8,682 bases of DNA from Clostridiales bacterium UBA1248. GTDB taxonomy: Bacteria; Bacillota; Clostridia; Oscillospirales; CAG-272. The DNA lies in assembly GCA_002308615.1 (NCBI GenBank), contig DBWC01000074.1:1-8682 (forward strand), given 5' to 3'. Below the pieces are notes generated by a model. It saw nothing but the letters and a program-made list of their open reading frames with translations, had not been told where the DNA came from and searched no databases. Position 1 is the stretch's first letter, and each line of letters opens with the position of its first letter. Below, piece by piece: positions 1 to 6,241 of the stretch. The position numbers and the translations under genes were made by a program.

Positions 1-825
1 TTAGACTGTATCTGGTGCCATAACCCGGAGAGCAAAAAGACCGGAACAGAGCTGATGGTTTCCGCCGACGACTGCATCGGCTGCGGCAGCTGCAAAAACG
101 TTTGCCCCAAACAGGCAGCCGGCCCCGAACGGCCGGGGATTGTGGACAGGACGCTTTGCGGCGGATGTTTTCTTTGCGCCGAAGGCTGCCCGCCGAAAGC
201 GCTGCAGCAAATCGGCAAAGAAATGACGATAGAAGAAACAGTAAAAAAATGCGTTTCTGACAAGCCTTTTTACGACGTTTCCGGCGGCGGAGTGACGATA
301 ACGGGCGGCGAGCCGACGATGTTCCCCGAATGGACCGGCGCGCTGTGCTCTCAGCTTTCCGAGGCGGGCGTCCATGTCCACATGGAGACCTGCGGCATGT
401 TCAGCTATGAAAAAGTGAAAGCACTGATCCTGCCCTACCTCTCCGGCGTGTATATGGACGTAAAAATCATAGACCGGGAAAAGCACAAACGGTACTGCGG
501 CGTTTATAACGACGTGATCCTCGAAAATCTGGAGCGCCTGCTTCAGGACTCGAAAACGATGGGGTTTTCGTTTATGCCGCGCACGCCGCTGGTTCCGGGT
601 ATTACCGATACGAATGAAAACCTTGAAGCCATCGCGCGGCTATACCTGTCGCTCGGAATAACCGAAACCGAGCTTTTGCCTTATAACCCCACGTGGTATG
701 GCAAAAACGAAAAACTCGGACGAACTCTCGCCCCGGAGCTCAAGGGGCTTGACCGGTGGCAGCCGCCTGAAAAAATAACGCAGTGCAAAACGATATTTAC
801 ACAAAAAGGAATACGATGCAGGTAG
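1..825 (+). CDS. Glycyl radical enzyme activase (radical SAM), 5' truncated by window
   Basis: This enzyme uses S-adenosylmethionine and a 4Fe-4S cluster to place the glycyl radical on its partner GRE in the cytoplasm. The reading frame is open at base 1, and 274 residues are visible before a TAG stop. The first visible residues (LDCIWCHNPES) hold the last two cysteines of the radical-SAM CxxxCxxC motif, so the first Cys lies two codons outside the window; roughly 30-40 residues should be missing. Two ferredoxin-like 4Fe-4S motifs follow: CIGCGSCKNVCP (about residues 25-36) and CGGCFLCAEGCP (about 52-63). The GGGVTITGGEPTMFPEW block is the SAM-binding GGE region. This layout is typical of PFL/dehydratase-type activases. 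The gene sits 14 bases before the GRE start, so the two are one operon and this activase most likely serves that GRE. Family is certain; substrate class is not readable from this gene. Confidence 0.95.
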   Translation, partial: LDCIWCHNPESKKTGTELMVSADDCIGCGSCKNVCPKQAAGPERPGIVDRTLCGGCFLCAEGCPPKALQQIGKEMTIEETVKKCVSDKPFYDVSGGGVTITGGEPTMFPEWTGALCSQLSEAGVHVHMETCGMFSYEKVKALILPYLSGVYMDVKIIDREKHKRYCGVYNDVILENLERLLQDSKTMGFSFMPRTPLVPGITDTNENLEAIARLYLSLGITETELLPYNPTWYGKNEKLGRTLAPELKGLDRWQPPEKITQCKTIFTQKGIRCR

Positions 826-839
826 AAGGAGCAGGAGAA

Positions 840-3815
840 ATGGATAAAAAAGCAGCGGCTGTGATCGCGAACCGGGTCACGAACACCGTACTGAATTATT
901 TTGCGTTCCAGTTCACACACGTAAAAAAGAACAACGATTATCTCAGGACCTGCGACGGCTGGCTTGATTTTTCGATCAGTATCGAAACGGAAGACGACGC
1001 GGTGCAGCAGAGTCTGTGGTTTAAAAACGGCAGGGGTTTTGTGAAAAACACCGCCGAAGGAACCGTTTCGCATATCATTCTCAAGGATACGAACGCGCTT
1101 GTCCGTCTCGCTACTCTGCCGCCCAACGAGGTGCTTTTGATGGTGCTGCGCCACGAAATGACCACAAGCGGCAACATGGTGTATATTGAGACCTTCGATT
1201 TTCTGATCTCCGTGCTCATGAAAAACGGCCAGATCAAAAAAATGCGCAAACAGCGAGAGGAGCGCCTTTCTTCGGGCAAAGAGATAGCGGGCGATACGCC
1301 TGAAACAAACGGCAGCCGGAAACCGAAGGAATTCCTGCGCGCCGACAGCGTTGACCCGGGCGTGAAATATCTTTCGGACGATCCCTATCTTTCCGCCTAC
1401 AAAATTGAAGACTACCCCCGTTTGCGGAAATTCCTTTACGTACACCGCAGGGGAACTCCCGAAATTTGCATTGAGCGGGCAAAGATACTCACCGACTTTT
1501 TCAGAGAGAACGGTTTTGAGAAAAAACCGGACGGCACGCCGTGGGTGCCGGCGCAGCGGCAGGGACAAGCTATGCGTTATCTTATGGAAAAACGCAAACC
1601 TATCATCCGGAAGGGCGATCTGCTTGCCGGAACCACAACAGCAAAGGAAGTCGGCGTGCCGCTGTATCCGGACGCGCAGGGAACAATGATATGGGCCGAG
1701 CTCCTTACCGTGCACGAGCGTATGCTGAACCCCTACGGCAAGGTATCGGACGAAGATATAAAAACGCTCAACTCCTATATATTCCCCTTCTGGGCGCACC
1801 GCAATTTCCGGGAATACGTGCGAGAGAAATATAACGAGCCCGTCTGCCAGCAGCTTGACGAGCGCTGGGCGGCCGTATTTCTCTGGAAGACCGTTGCGCT
1901 TTCGCACACGATTCTTGACTATCCGAAGGTTCTGAAACTCGGTCTGCGCGGGATCATTGAGGAGATACGGAGCGAGCTTGAAGCGGATAAAGAAGCATCG
2001 GCAGAAAAACAGCTGACGCTTCGCGCCATGATCGACTGCTGCGAGGGAGTGATCGCCTACGCGCGTCATCTGGCGGAGCAGGCAAAAAAAGAAGCTGAAA
2101 GTGAAACCGATCCGAAACGAAAGGCGGAGCTGAACTCCATCGCCGGGGCCGTTGCGCATTCGCCGGAATATCCTGCCCGAACAATGGACGAAGCGGTTCA
2201 CGCTATATGGGTCCACTGGGTGGGCGTACATATGGAAAACACAAACGCAGGTCTTTCCCTGGGCAGAATGGATCAGTGGCTTCAGCCGTACTTTTCCGCC
2301 GATATGGAAAAGCTCGGAGACGACAAAGAGAAACGTGACGCTTATATCTCTCACGTGCTGGAGCTGCTCGGCTGCTTCTATCTGCGCTGCCAGGACCATC
2401 TTCCGCTTATCCCCGATATCGGCAATTATCTGTTCGGCGGAAGCTCCTCCGATCAGGCTATCACGCTGGGCGGCGTCACCCCCGACGGAGAGGACGCCGT
2501 CAACGACATGACGTATATTCTCCTGAAGGTCACTGAGATGCTGAGCATCCGCGACCCGAACGTCAACGCCCGCTATAACGCTTCCAAAAACAGCATGACG
2601 TATCTCAAACGCCTGTGCGAAGTAAACGTCAATACAACCGCTACCCCTTCGATCCATAACGACGAAGCGGTGATGGCGTCGCTTGTTGACCATCACTATG
2701 AGCAGAAAGATCTGTACGACTGGGCCGCCACCGGCTGCGTGGAGCCGACGATCTCCGGCAAACATCTGGGGCATACCAACTGCATGATGTTCAACATGGT
2801 ATCCGCCTTTGAAATGGCGCTTTACAACGGCTACCATCCTCTAATGCGCTGGGACCTCGGCCCGAAAACCGGTGAAGTGAAGGATTTTGAAACCTTTGAG
2901 GATTTTCTGAACGCGTTCTTTACGCAGCTTTCCTTCCAGGCCGATCTCGCCTGCGAATACAACAACCTGCTGGGCGAAGCGCATTCCGTTCTGCGCCCCA
3001 CGCCCTTCATTTCGTCCGTCATCGACGGCTGTATAAAGAAAGGCCTCGACTGCACGAAAGGCGGCGCAAAATACAATTCCTCCGGCACGGCATGCATAGG
3101 GCTTGCCGATATCGTTGATTCGCTCATGGCGATCAAAACGCTCGTCTACGACCGGAAAAAGTATACGTTCGAAGAAATTGTGCGGGCAACGAAGGATAAC
3201 TTTGAAGGACATGAGGTCATGCGCAGCATCATTCTGACAGAAACGCCGCGCTTCGGCTCCGACAACGATGAAGCCGCCGCCATGGCGAACCGTGTTACAA
3301 AATTCATGAAGGACTGCTTCTGGGAGCACACGAACTTCCGCGGCGGCCACTATACCACAGGCTTCTGGTCGATGTCGAACCACGTCGCCTTCGGCTCCCT
3401 GACAGGCGCGCTGCCTTCAGGACGGCTCGCGTTCCAGCCCTTCACGCCGGGCCTTACCCCCGAGGCCAACGCCTCAAAAAGTCTGCTCGACAACATAAAG
3501 GACGTCTGCAAGCTTGATCCCGCGAGCATGAACAACAACATAGCGTTTAACGTCAAGGTCAATCCGTCGCCGCGTGATACGCATGAACAAACGGTTTCTC
3601 ACGTGACCGCCTACGCAAAAGCGTATTCGGATCTCGGCGGCATGCAGATGCAGTTCAACGTGGTATCCTCCGACGTGATGCGCGCCGCGATGGCGGATCC
3701 GGAGGCTTATCGCGACCTGATGGTGCGAATCTCCGGCTACAACGCTTATTTCGTCGAGCTTTGCAGAGATCTGCAGCTTGAACTTATAAACCGCGCGGAT
3801 TACGGCATTGGATAA
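840..3815 (+). CDS. Large glycyl radical enzyme (PFL-like) with N-terminal SCP2-like domain
   Basis: A 991-residue glycyl radical enzyme of the pyruvate formate-lyase superfamily. ATG at 840 is chosen because AAGGAG (826-831) lies 8 bases before it; a GTG-started extension from 783 would overlap the activase and has no ribosome binding site. Residues about 35-126 resemble an SCP2 sterol-carrier fold: alternating hydrophobics, a late amphipathic helix and a terminal SGNMVYIETFDFLISVL segment like the family's GxxxxxGd helix. A polar linker (about 127-185) follows. From about 190 it is PFL-like, with GCVEP holding the thiyl C633 and its E635, then a TPFISSVIDGC / GGAKYN block. The glycyl motif RISGYNAYFVEL has G966, 25 residues from the end. 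The CVE motif is that of dehydratases and arylacetate decarboxylases rather than of pyruvate formate-lyase. At 991 residues it exceeds the roughly 780-900 of most characterised GREs. The exact reaction is unknown. It is cotranscribed with its activase and ends at an intrinsic terminator. Confidence 0.93.
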   Translation: MDKKAAAVIANRVTNTVLNYFAFQFTHVKKNNDYLRTCDGWLDFSISIETEDDAVQQSLWFKNGRGFVKNTAEGTVSHIILKDTNALVRLATLPPNEVLLMVLRHEMTTSGNMVYIETFDFLISVLMKNGQIKKMRKQREERLSSGKEIAGDTPETNGSRKPKEFLRADSVDPGVKYLSDDPYLSAYKIEDYPRLRKFLYVHRRGTPEICIERAKILTDFFRENGFEKKPDGTPWVPAQRQGQAMRYLMEKRKPIIRKGDLLAGTTTAKEVGVPLYPDAQGTMIWAELLTVHERMLNPYGKVSDEDIKTLNSYIFPFWAHRNFREYVREKYNEPVCQQLDERWAAVFLWKTVALSHTILDYPKVLKLGLRGIIEEIRSELEADKEASAEKQLTLRAMIDCCEGVIAYARHLAEQAKKEAESETDPKRKAELNSIAGAVAHSPEYPARTMDEAVHAIWVHWVGVHMENTNAGLSLGRMDQWLQPYFSADMEKLGDDKEKRDAYISHVLELLGCFYLRCQDHLPLIPDIGNYLFGGSSSDQAITLGGVTPDGEDAVNDMTYILLKVTEMLSIRDPNVNARYNASKNSMTYLKRLCEVNVNTTATPSIHNDEAVMASLVDHHYEQKDLYDWAATGCVEPTISGKHLGHTNCMMFNMVSAFEMALYNGYHPLMRWDLGPKTGEVKDFETFEDFLNAFFTQLSFQADLACEYNNLLGEAHSVLRPTPFISSVIDGCIKKGLDCTKGGAKYNSSGTACIGLADIVDSLMAIKTLVYDRKKYTFEEIVRATKDNFEGHEVMRSIILTETPRFGSDNDEAAAMANRVTKFMKDCFWEHTNFRGGHYTTGFWSMSNHVAFGSLTGALPSGRLAFQPFTPGLTPEANASKSLLDNIKDVCKLDPASMNNNIAFNVKVNPSPRDTHEQTVSHVTAYAKAYSDLGGMQMQFNVVSSDVMRAAMADPEAYRDLMVRISGYNAYFVELCRDLQLELINRADYGIG

Positions 3816-4011
3816 AATACAGGCAGAAATATTGCAAAAGCGCCCTTTCGGGCGCTTTTTTCAATGGATAAAACGATTGCGCGGACACAAAATGCACCGC
3901 TGTAACCGGAATAACAGAGTCCAATGCGCTAAGGCGCATTAGCTCTTCTGAACCAACTACCTGCTGATTTTCAGGTTTCTTTTTTGAGAATAAACGATGG
4001 AAGATGCCCAT
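3784..4011 (-). pseudogene. Possible remnant ORF, MGIFHRLFSKKK start
   Basis: A minus-strand frame of 75 codons starts at ATG 4011 with a modest GGAG six bases upstream. The first about 45 residues look protein-like: a short amphipathic MGIFHRLF stretch, a KKK patch, then EELMRLSALDSV. The frame then runs through the GRE terminator hairpin and into the GRE 3' end, where it has no meaning. I read it, at most, as the 5' part of a small gene that lost its end. I do not recognise a family, and chance is a real alternative. Confidence 0.2.
3836..3861 (+). terminator. Intrinsic terminator of the GRE operon
   Basis: A 6-bp GC stem GCGCCC / GGGCGC (3840-3845 with 3850-3855) with a TTTC tetraloop is followed by six T (3856-3861). 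It begins 21 bases after the GRE stop codon. Four A before the stem could extend pairing with the T-tract, so it may act weakly on the opposite strand too. Confidence 0.93.
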
Positions 4012-4056
4012 TAACTACTCCGTTTTCTTTCTCACAAGTTTGCTGTAGAAAACTAC

Positions 4057-4176
4057 TTAATCTTTTCCATTAGCCGAGATTTTAATGATCTTTCCACAAT
4101 TCTTTACCGCGAATCTTACCACTGCAACAAGTCCGACCGCGCCAATGACTGCACCAACGGCTCCGTATTTATCCAA
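4057..4176 (-). pseudogene. Small one-TM peptide, probably 5'-degraded
   Basis: A minus-strand frame ends with TAA at 4057-4059 and encodes a plausible small membrane peptide. It has the segment YGAVGAVIGAVGLVAVVRF (a Gly/Ala/Val-rich transmembrane helix), then a charged KNCGKIIKISANGKD tail. No ATG with a ribosome binding site opens it. The best in-frame start is a TTG at 4176 without a Shine-Dalgarno sequence, and the frame stays open a little further upstream. Either the 5' end was lost or an unusual start is used. It lies 45 bases upstream of the other minus-strand remnant, so they may once have been one transcript. Function unknown. Confidence 0.3.
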
Positions 4177-4276
4177 GTAAATACAGTTAATAGTAACATG
4201 CGTCCGTAGAAAAATCAACCTTTTGCCGTGACGAATTCGTTACTTCTACGCCTATTTTTCTCTTTTTCCGATTATA

Positions 4277-4295
4277 CGGGTTCGACTCCCGCCGC
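4277..4295 (+). other. tmRNA/tRNA T-arm-like fragment
   Basis: CGGG-TTCGACT-CCCG forms a T-arm with the canonical seven-base loop and is followed by CCGC. Known tmRNA (ssrA) 3' ends carry CGGGTTCGACTCCCGCC before the acceptor strand and CCA, so the match is close. Here the match ends after CCGC and no CCA follows. The upstream bases do not form a tRNA or tmRNA body. It may be a decayed attachment-site remnant from an ssrA-targeting element, or a chance T-arm. Confidence 0.35.
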
Positions 4296-4371
4296 ATCGT
4301 CTCTTTTATGATTTGTTTGCAGCGTAAAGAAACGCAAAAAGTACACCAGCGTATTAACCCTTTGAAACACA

Positions 4372-4419
4372 AAAATCGGGTTTCGGAGAAGTCGATCGAC
4401 TGCGCCGAAGCCCGATTTT
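4372..4419. terminator. Long nested hairpin, possible bidirectional terminator
   Basis: Two 15-base arms, 4372-4386 (AAAATCGGGTTTCGG) and 4405-4419 (CCGAAGCCCGATTTT), pair completely with one T-G wobble. Inside the loop sits a 12-bp perfect palindrome, AGTCGATCGACT (4390-4401). Each strand ends its stem in four or more T, which suits termination in both directions. It lies between the tRNA-Pro terminator and the decayed ORFs, with no intact gene close on either side. Confidence 0.5.
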
Positions 4420-4464
4420 CCTTTATTTTGCTTTATCTTTCCGCTTTTTCTCCCAAAATGCAGT

Positions 4465-4501
4465 AAAAAACCACCTTTGTCGTTGGTAGACAAAAGTGGT
4501 T
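4465..4501 (-). terminator. Intrinsic terminator downstream of the tRNA-Pro 3' end
   Basis: Read on the minus strand, AACCACTTTTGTC pairs with GACAAAGGTGGTT across a seven-base loop (TACCAAC). The stem is 13 bp with one U-G wobble and runs into a T-tract. On the plus strand the wobble becomes a C-A mismatch, so the minus direction is favoured. It starts eight bases after the CCA end of the tRNA-Pro fragment, where a tRNA gene's own terminator would be. This supports the left side being the original chromosomal flank. Confidence 0.8.
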
Positions 4502-4508
4502 CCTTACA

Positions 4509-4553
4509 TGGTCGGAGTGGGGAGACTCGAACTCCCGGCGCCCTGCTCCCAAA
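4509..4553 (-). other. tRNA-Pro 3' half, candidate integration attachment core
   Basis: On the minus strand this 45-base piece reads from the anticodon loop (TTTGGGA, anticodon TGG, proline) through the 3' anticodon strand (GCAGG) and a perfect T-arm (GGGAG-TTCGAGT-CTCCC) to the acceptor strand CACTCCG, discriminator A and CCA. The 5' half is absent: the bases just upstream (CTCTG) do not restore the expected anticodon stem. Tyrosine-type integrases commonly cross over in a tRNA anticodon loop and leave exactly this 3' duplicate at one end. An intact tRNA-Pro would then lie at the far end of the element, to the right. It is too incomplete to be a working tRNA. Confidence 0.72.
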
Positions 4554-4668
4554 CAGAGAATATATCTTTTTTCTGTTGAAAAGCCTTCTGTTTCTGAATG
4601 AATATTATTTTATATGTTCAATTATGACGAAAATAAACCCATTCATTCCGTCCGTTTTTTCTCCAACT

Positions 4669-4689
4669 GTGGTCAAATAAGTGGTCAAA
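4669..4689. repeat. Direct repeat pair GTGGTCAAA, 12-bp period
   Basis: GTGGTCAAA occurs at 4669-4677 and again at 4681-4689, separated by TAA. The pair lies about 120 bases inside the presumed element from the tRNA-Pro core. Short closely spaced direct repeats near an attachment core are what arm-type integrase binding sites look like. The function is inferred from position only. Confidence 0.4.
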
Positions 4690-4767
4690 CCATCCGAAGG
4701 GGGGATTATTCATTGCACGGCGTTTCTGAATGCCGGCGTTCATTTGTGTTTCAATCCATGGTTTGTT

Positions 4768-4989
4768 CTATTCTTCCGAGCGGATGCGGACGGCGGCGGC
4801 GCTGTGCGGCGGCAGAAGAACGCGTATCGTCGCCCCGTCCTTTTTTATCGGCAGTTCCGTTTTTTGGAAATACGAACAGGGCAGGACCGTATCGGACGTA
4901 TACAGTTCGCCGGATATGTCGCCCGACGCGCCGTCAAAAACAAATTCGCGGTTTTCATCAAAGCCGTCGTTGACGAGCGTTACATGCAG
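4768..4989 (-). pseudogene. C-terminal remnant of a carbohydrate-active-enzyme-like gene
   Basis: The minus-strand frame ending in TAG (4768-4770) encodes 73 residues from LHVTLVNDGFDE to PPHSAAAVRIRSEE. The alternation of hydrophobic and polar residues, VFDG/ISGELYTSD strands and a closing PPHSAAAVRI strand are typical of the terminal beta-sandwich of glycoside hydrolases. The exact family is not readable. There is no start codon: an in-frame TGA at 4990-4992 blocks it and homologous-looking sequence stops there. The break coincides with a 10-bp palindrome, AGTCATGACT (4988-4997). It was probably cut off by insertion or deletion. Confidence 0.6.
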
Positions 4990-5005
4990 TCATGACTATA
5001 TGATT

Positions 5006-5043
5006 TCACCCGAGAGAGCGAATGGCTTTCCCGGGTGATTTTT
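5006..5043 (+). terminator. Hairpin with T-tract between sigma operon and scar region
   Basis: TCACCCG (5006-5012) pairs with CGGGTGA (5032-5038), and the inner GAGAGC / GCTTTC segments extend the stem. Five T follow on the plus strand. It begins 14 bases beyond the sigma gene's stop codon, yet the T-tract sits on the strand opposite to that gene. On the minus strand the hairpin is followed by AAATCATATAG, a poor terminator tail. It could block plus-strand read-through into the antisense of the sigma gene, or still end the minus operon inefficiently. Confidence 0.6.
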
Positions 5044-5056
5044 GCTTGTTGGAACT

Positions 5057-6229
5057 TTACGCAACCGGAGGCAGAGTTTTCTTTATTTTCTTTGCCTCTT
5101 CGCGTTTGCGTTCCTCGGCACGTTCCCTGCGGCGCTCGTATCTCTCATTCTCTCTTTTGCCGATGGCTTCAAAATCCGTATCGGCGAAATGATCGGTTTC
5201 GTGCAGATACTCGCGCAGCTTCTTGTATGCCTTTTTGAGCGTGTCAGCTACGGTCTTCGGCTTGCACTGATGCTTGACGGCGATATCCGTTTTCATCATC
5301 GGTTTACACGGCGTCAGGGTTTTGTTTCCGTCTTCATCTTCTGTAAGAACAAGTTTCCCGTAACAATTGACGCAGAAGCCGCAGGACTCCGCGATCATCA
5401 TCCGCTCCTTGAGCGACAGCCGCTCAAACGCGCCCCATAGAGCTTCGGCTTGCGCCTCAAGAATAAACTGGCGTTCCGGGGTAGGATCAAGGGTCTCGAC
5501 CCATTCCTCCTCGGTTTCATTCCCTTCGTGATCCGCAACGGGCTTTGTCAAAGTTTCCATATGAGAATTGAAATCGGCGGCGAGCAGGATCTTTTTCGTA
5601 TGTTTCTCGGTCAATTGAATTTCTTCGGCAAGCGCCGAGATCCGCTCCTCATAAGGCAAATCGGCGCATTTTTTGTATACGCCCATCGTTTTCTTGACGC
5701 GGCGGTGCTGCTTGTCGTTCTGGATCGTATAACCTGAAATCAGGAGCGGCAGCTCGTCATACAGCGCCCGCTTGACCTCATACTCCTTGAACTTCATAAA
5801 ATGGTTGCCGACGGATGGATCGTATTTTTGCAGCGCTTCATATAACCCCAGAGAAAAGGCAACCTTCAGGTCTTCAAGGCCGGAAAACAGGTAGTTTTCC
5901 GCCATCTGTGCCTGACATTTCTCCGTCATCCTACGCTCATAGAAATGCAGAATCCAGAAGTAATACTTATCATCGCCGGTCTCTTTGTATAATCGCGCAA
6001 GCTCGTCATAGCCGGGAAACGCCTCCGGCGCGGTTTCACAGAAAAACATCCGGTGCGTGATAAAGGTATCGATCTCCGCGTCGTCCTCAAGGGGTTCAGA
6101 GGAGTATTCCCACTCTGTGATCAGATCCTCTTCGTCCTCGTCTTCCGTCTTTTCTTTATCTTCGGTTTCGTTTCCCTCGGCTTCGTCATCATCATCATAA
6201 TAACGGGAATATCTGTCGTATCTGTTCAA
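5057..6229 (-). CDS. Divergent sigma-70-family factor with Cys-rich insertion in region 4
   Basis: A 390-residue RNA polymerase sigma-factor-like protein. Residues 1-50 are strongly acidic (DDDDEAEGNE, KTEDEDEEDL). Residues about 80-160 match region 2 (SGLEDLKVAFSLGLYEALQKY, then DPSVGNHFMKFKEYEVKRAL, echoing the DLxQEGxxGLxxAxxKFDPxxGxxFxTYA pattern). About 165-220 resembles region 3. Region 4 starts at about 265 (RLSLKERMMIAESCGF) and resumes at about 311 with the helix-turn-helix MKTDIAVKHQCKPKTVADTL, then KKAYKKLREYL. Between them lies an insertion with C283, C286, C289 and C308 that could bind zinc. The last 40 residues are basic and helical (KRENERYERRRERAEERK). The start is TTG at 6229: AAGGAG ends six bases before it and overlaps the previous stop codon, whereas an upstream TTG at 6259 has no ribosome binding site. 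Probably a mobile-element sigma; its target promoters are not visible here. Confidence 0.82.
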   Translation of the reverse strand: MNRYDRYSRYYDDDDEAEGNETEDKEKTEDEDEEDLITEWEYSSEPLEDDAEIDTFITHRMFFCETAPEAFPGYDELARLYKETGDDKYYFWILHFYERRMTEKCQAQMAENYLFSGLEDLKVAFSLGLYEALQKYDPSVGNHFMKFKEYEVKRALYDELPLLISGYTIQNDKQHRRVKKTMGVYKKCADLPYEERISALAEEIQLTEKHTKKILLAADFNSHMETLTKPVADHEGNETEEEWVETLDPTPERQFILEAQAEALWGAFERLSLKERMMIAESCGFCVNCYGKLVLTEDEDGNKTLTPCKPMMKTDIAVKHQCKPKTVADTLKKAYKKLREYLHETDHFADTDFEAIGKRENERYERRRERAEERKREEAKKIKKTLPPVA

Positions 6230-6235
6230 TGGTTT

Positions 6236-6241
6236 CTCCTT
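6236..6241 (-). promoter_or_regulatory. Ribosome binding site deciding the TTG start of the sigma gene
   Basis: On the minus strand TGAAGGAG joins the stop codon of the upstream gene (6243-6241) to AAGGAG, followed by AAACCA and TTG (6229). The six-base spacing is near optimal. The overlap with the stop codon implies translational coupling. Confidence 0.75.

Larger units (their letters stand above)
3862..4767. other. Gene-poor scar region between GRE operon and accessory element
   Basis: About 900 bases hold no intact gene I can defend. The stretch contains two weak minus-strand ORF fragments (3784-4011 and 4057-4176), a tmRNA/tRNA T-arm-like piece (4277-4295), a nested hairpin (4372-4419), a minus-strand terminator (4465-4501), a tRNA-Pro 3' half (4509-4553) and a direct repeat pair (4669-4689). 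The piling up of RNA-gene fragments and broken ORFs is what repeated integration and loss of mobile elements leaves behind. The stretch 4554-4668 is A+T-rich and shows nothing I recognise. Confidence 0.6.

Noticed and set aside
681..2837. Very long open frame antisense to the GRE gene
   Set aside because: It lies opposite a clearly real GRE gene, its translation has no domain or motif, and it has no ribosome binding site. High-GC third positions of the plus-strand gene produce such shadows.
4187..4372. Minus-strand ORF containing RRESNPYNRKKRK
   Set aside because: The ESNP stretch is the usual translation of an antisense T-arm (GGGAGTCGAACCC), so this is a by-product of the RNA-gene fragment.
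4272..4493. Minus-strand ORF with MSTNDKGGFLLHFGRK start
   Set aside because: It runs through two hairpins and the T-arm-like fragment, starts inside a terminator and has no convincing ribosome binding site.
4718..4735. 7-bp hairpin CGGCGTT / AATGCCG downstream of the gene remnant
   Set aside because: It lacks a T-tract on either strand, so a terminator call is not supported.
4744..4757. GTTTCAATCC-like stretch resembling a CRISPR repeat end
   Set aside because: Only one copy is present, with no regularly spaced repeats in the window.
4681..4995. Plus-strand ORFs across the gene-tail region
   Set aside because: They are shadows of the minus-strand C-terminal remnant, whose translation looks like a real beta-sandwich end.
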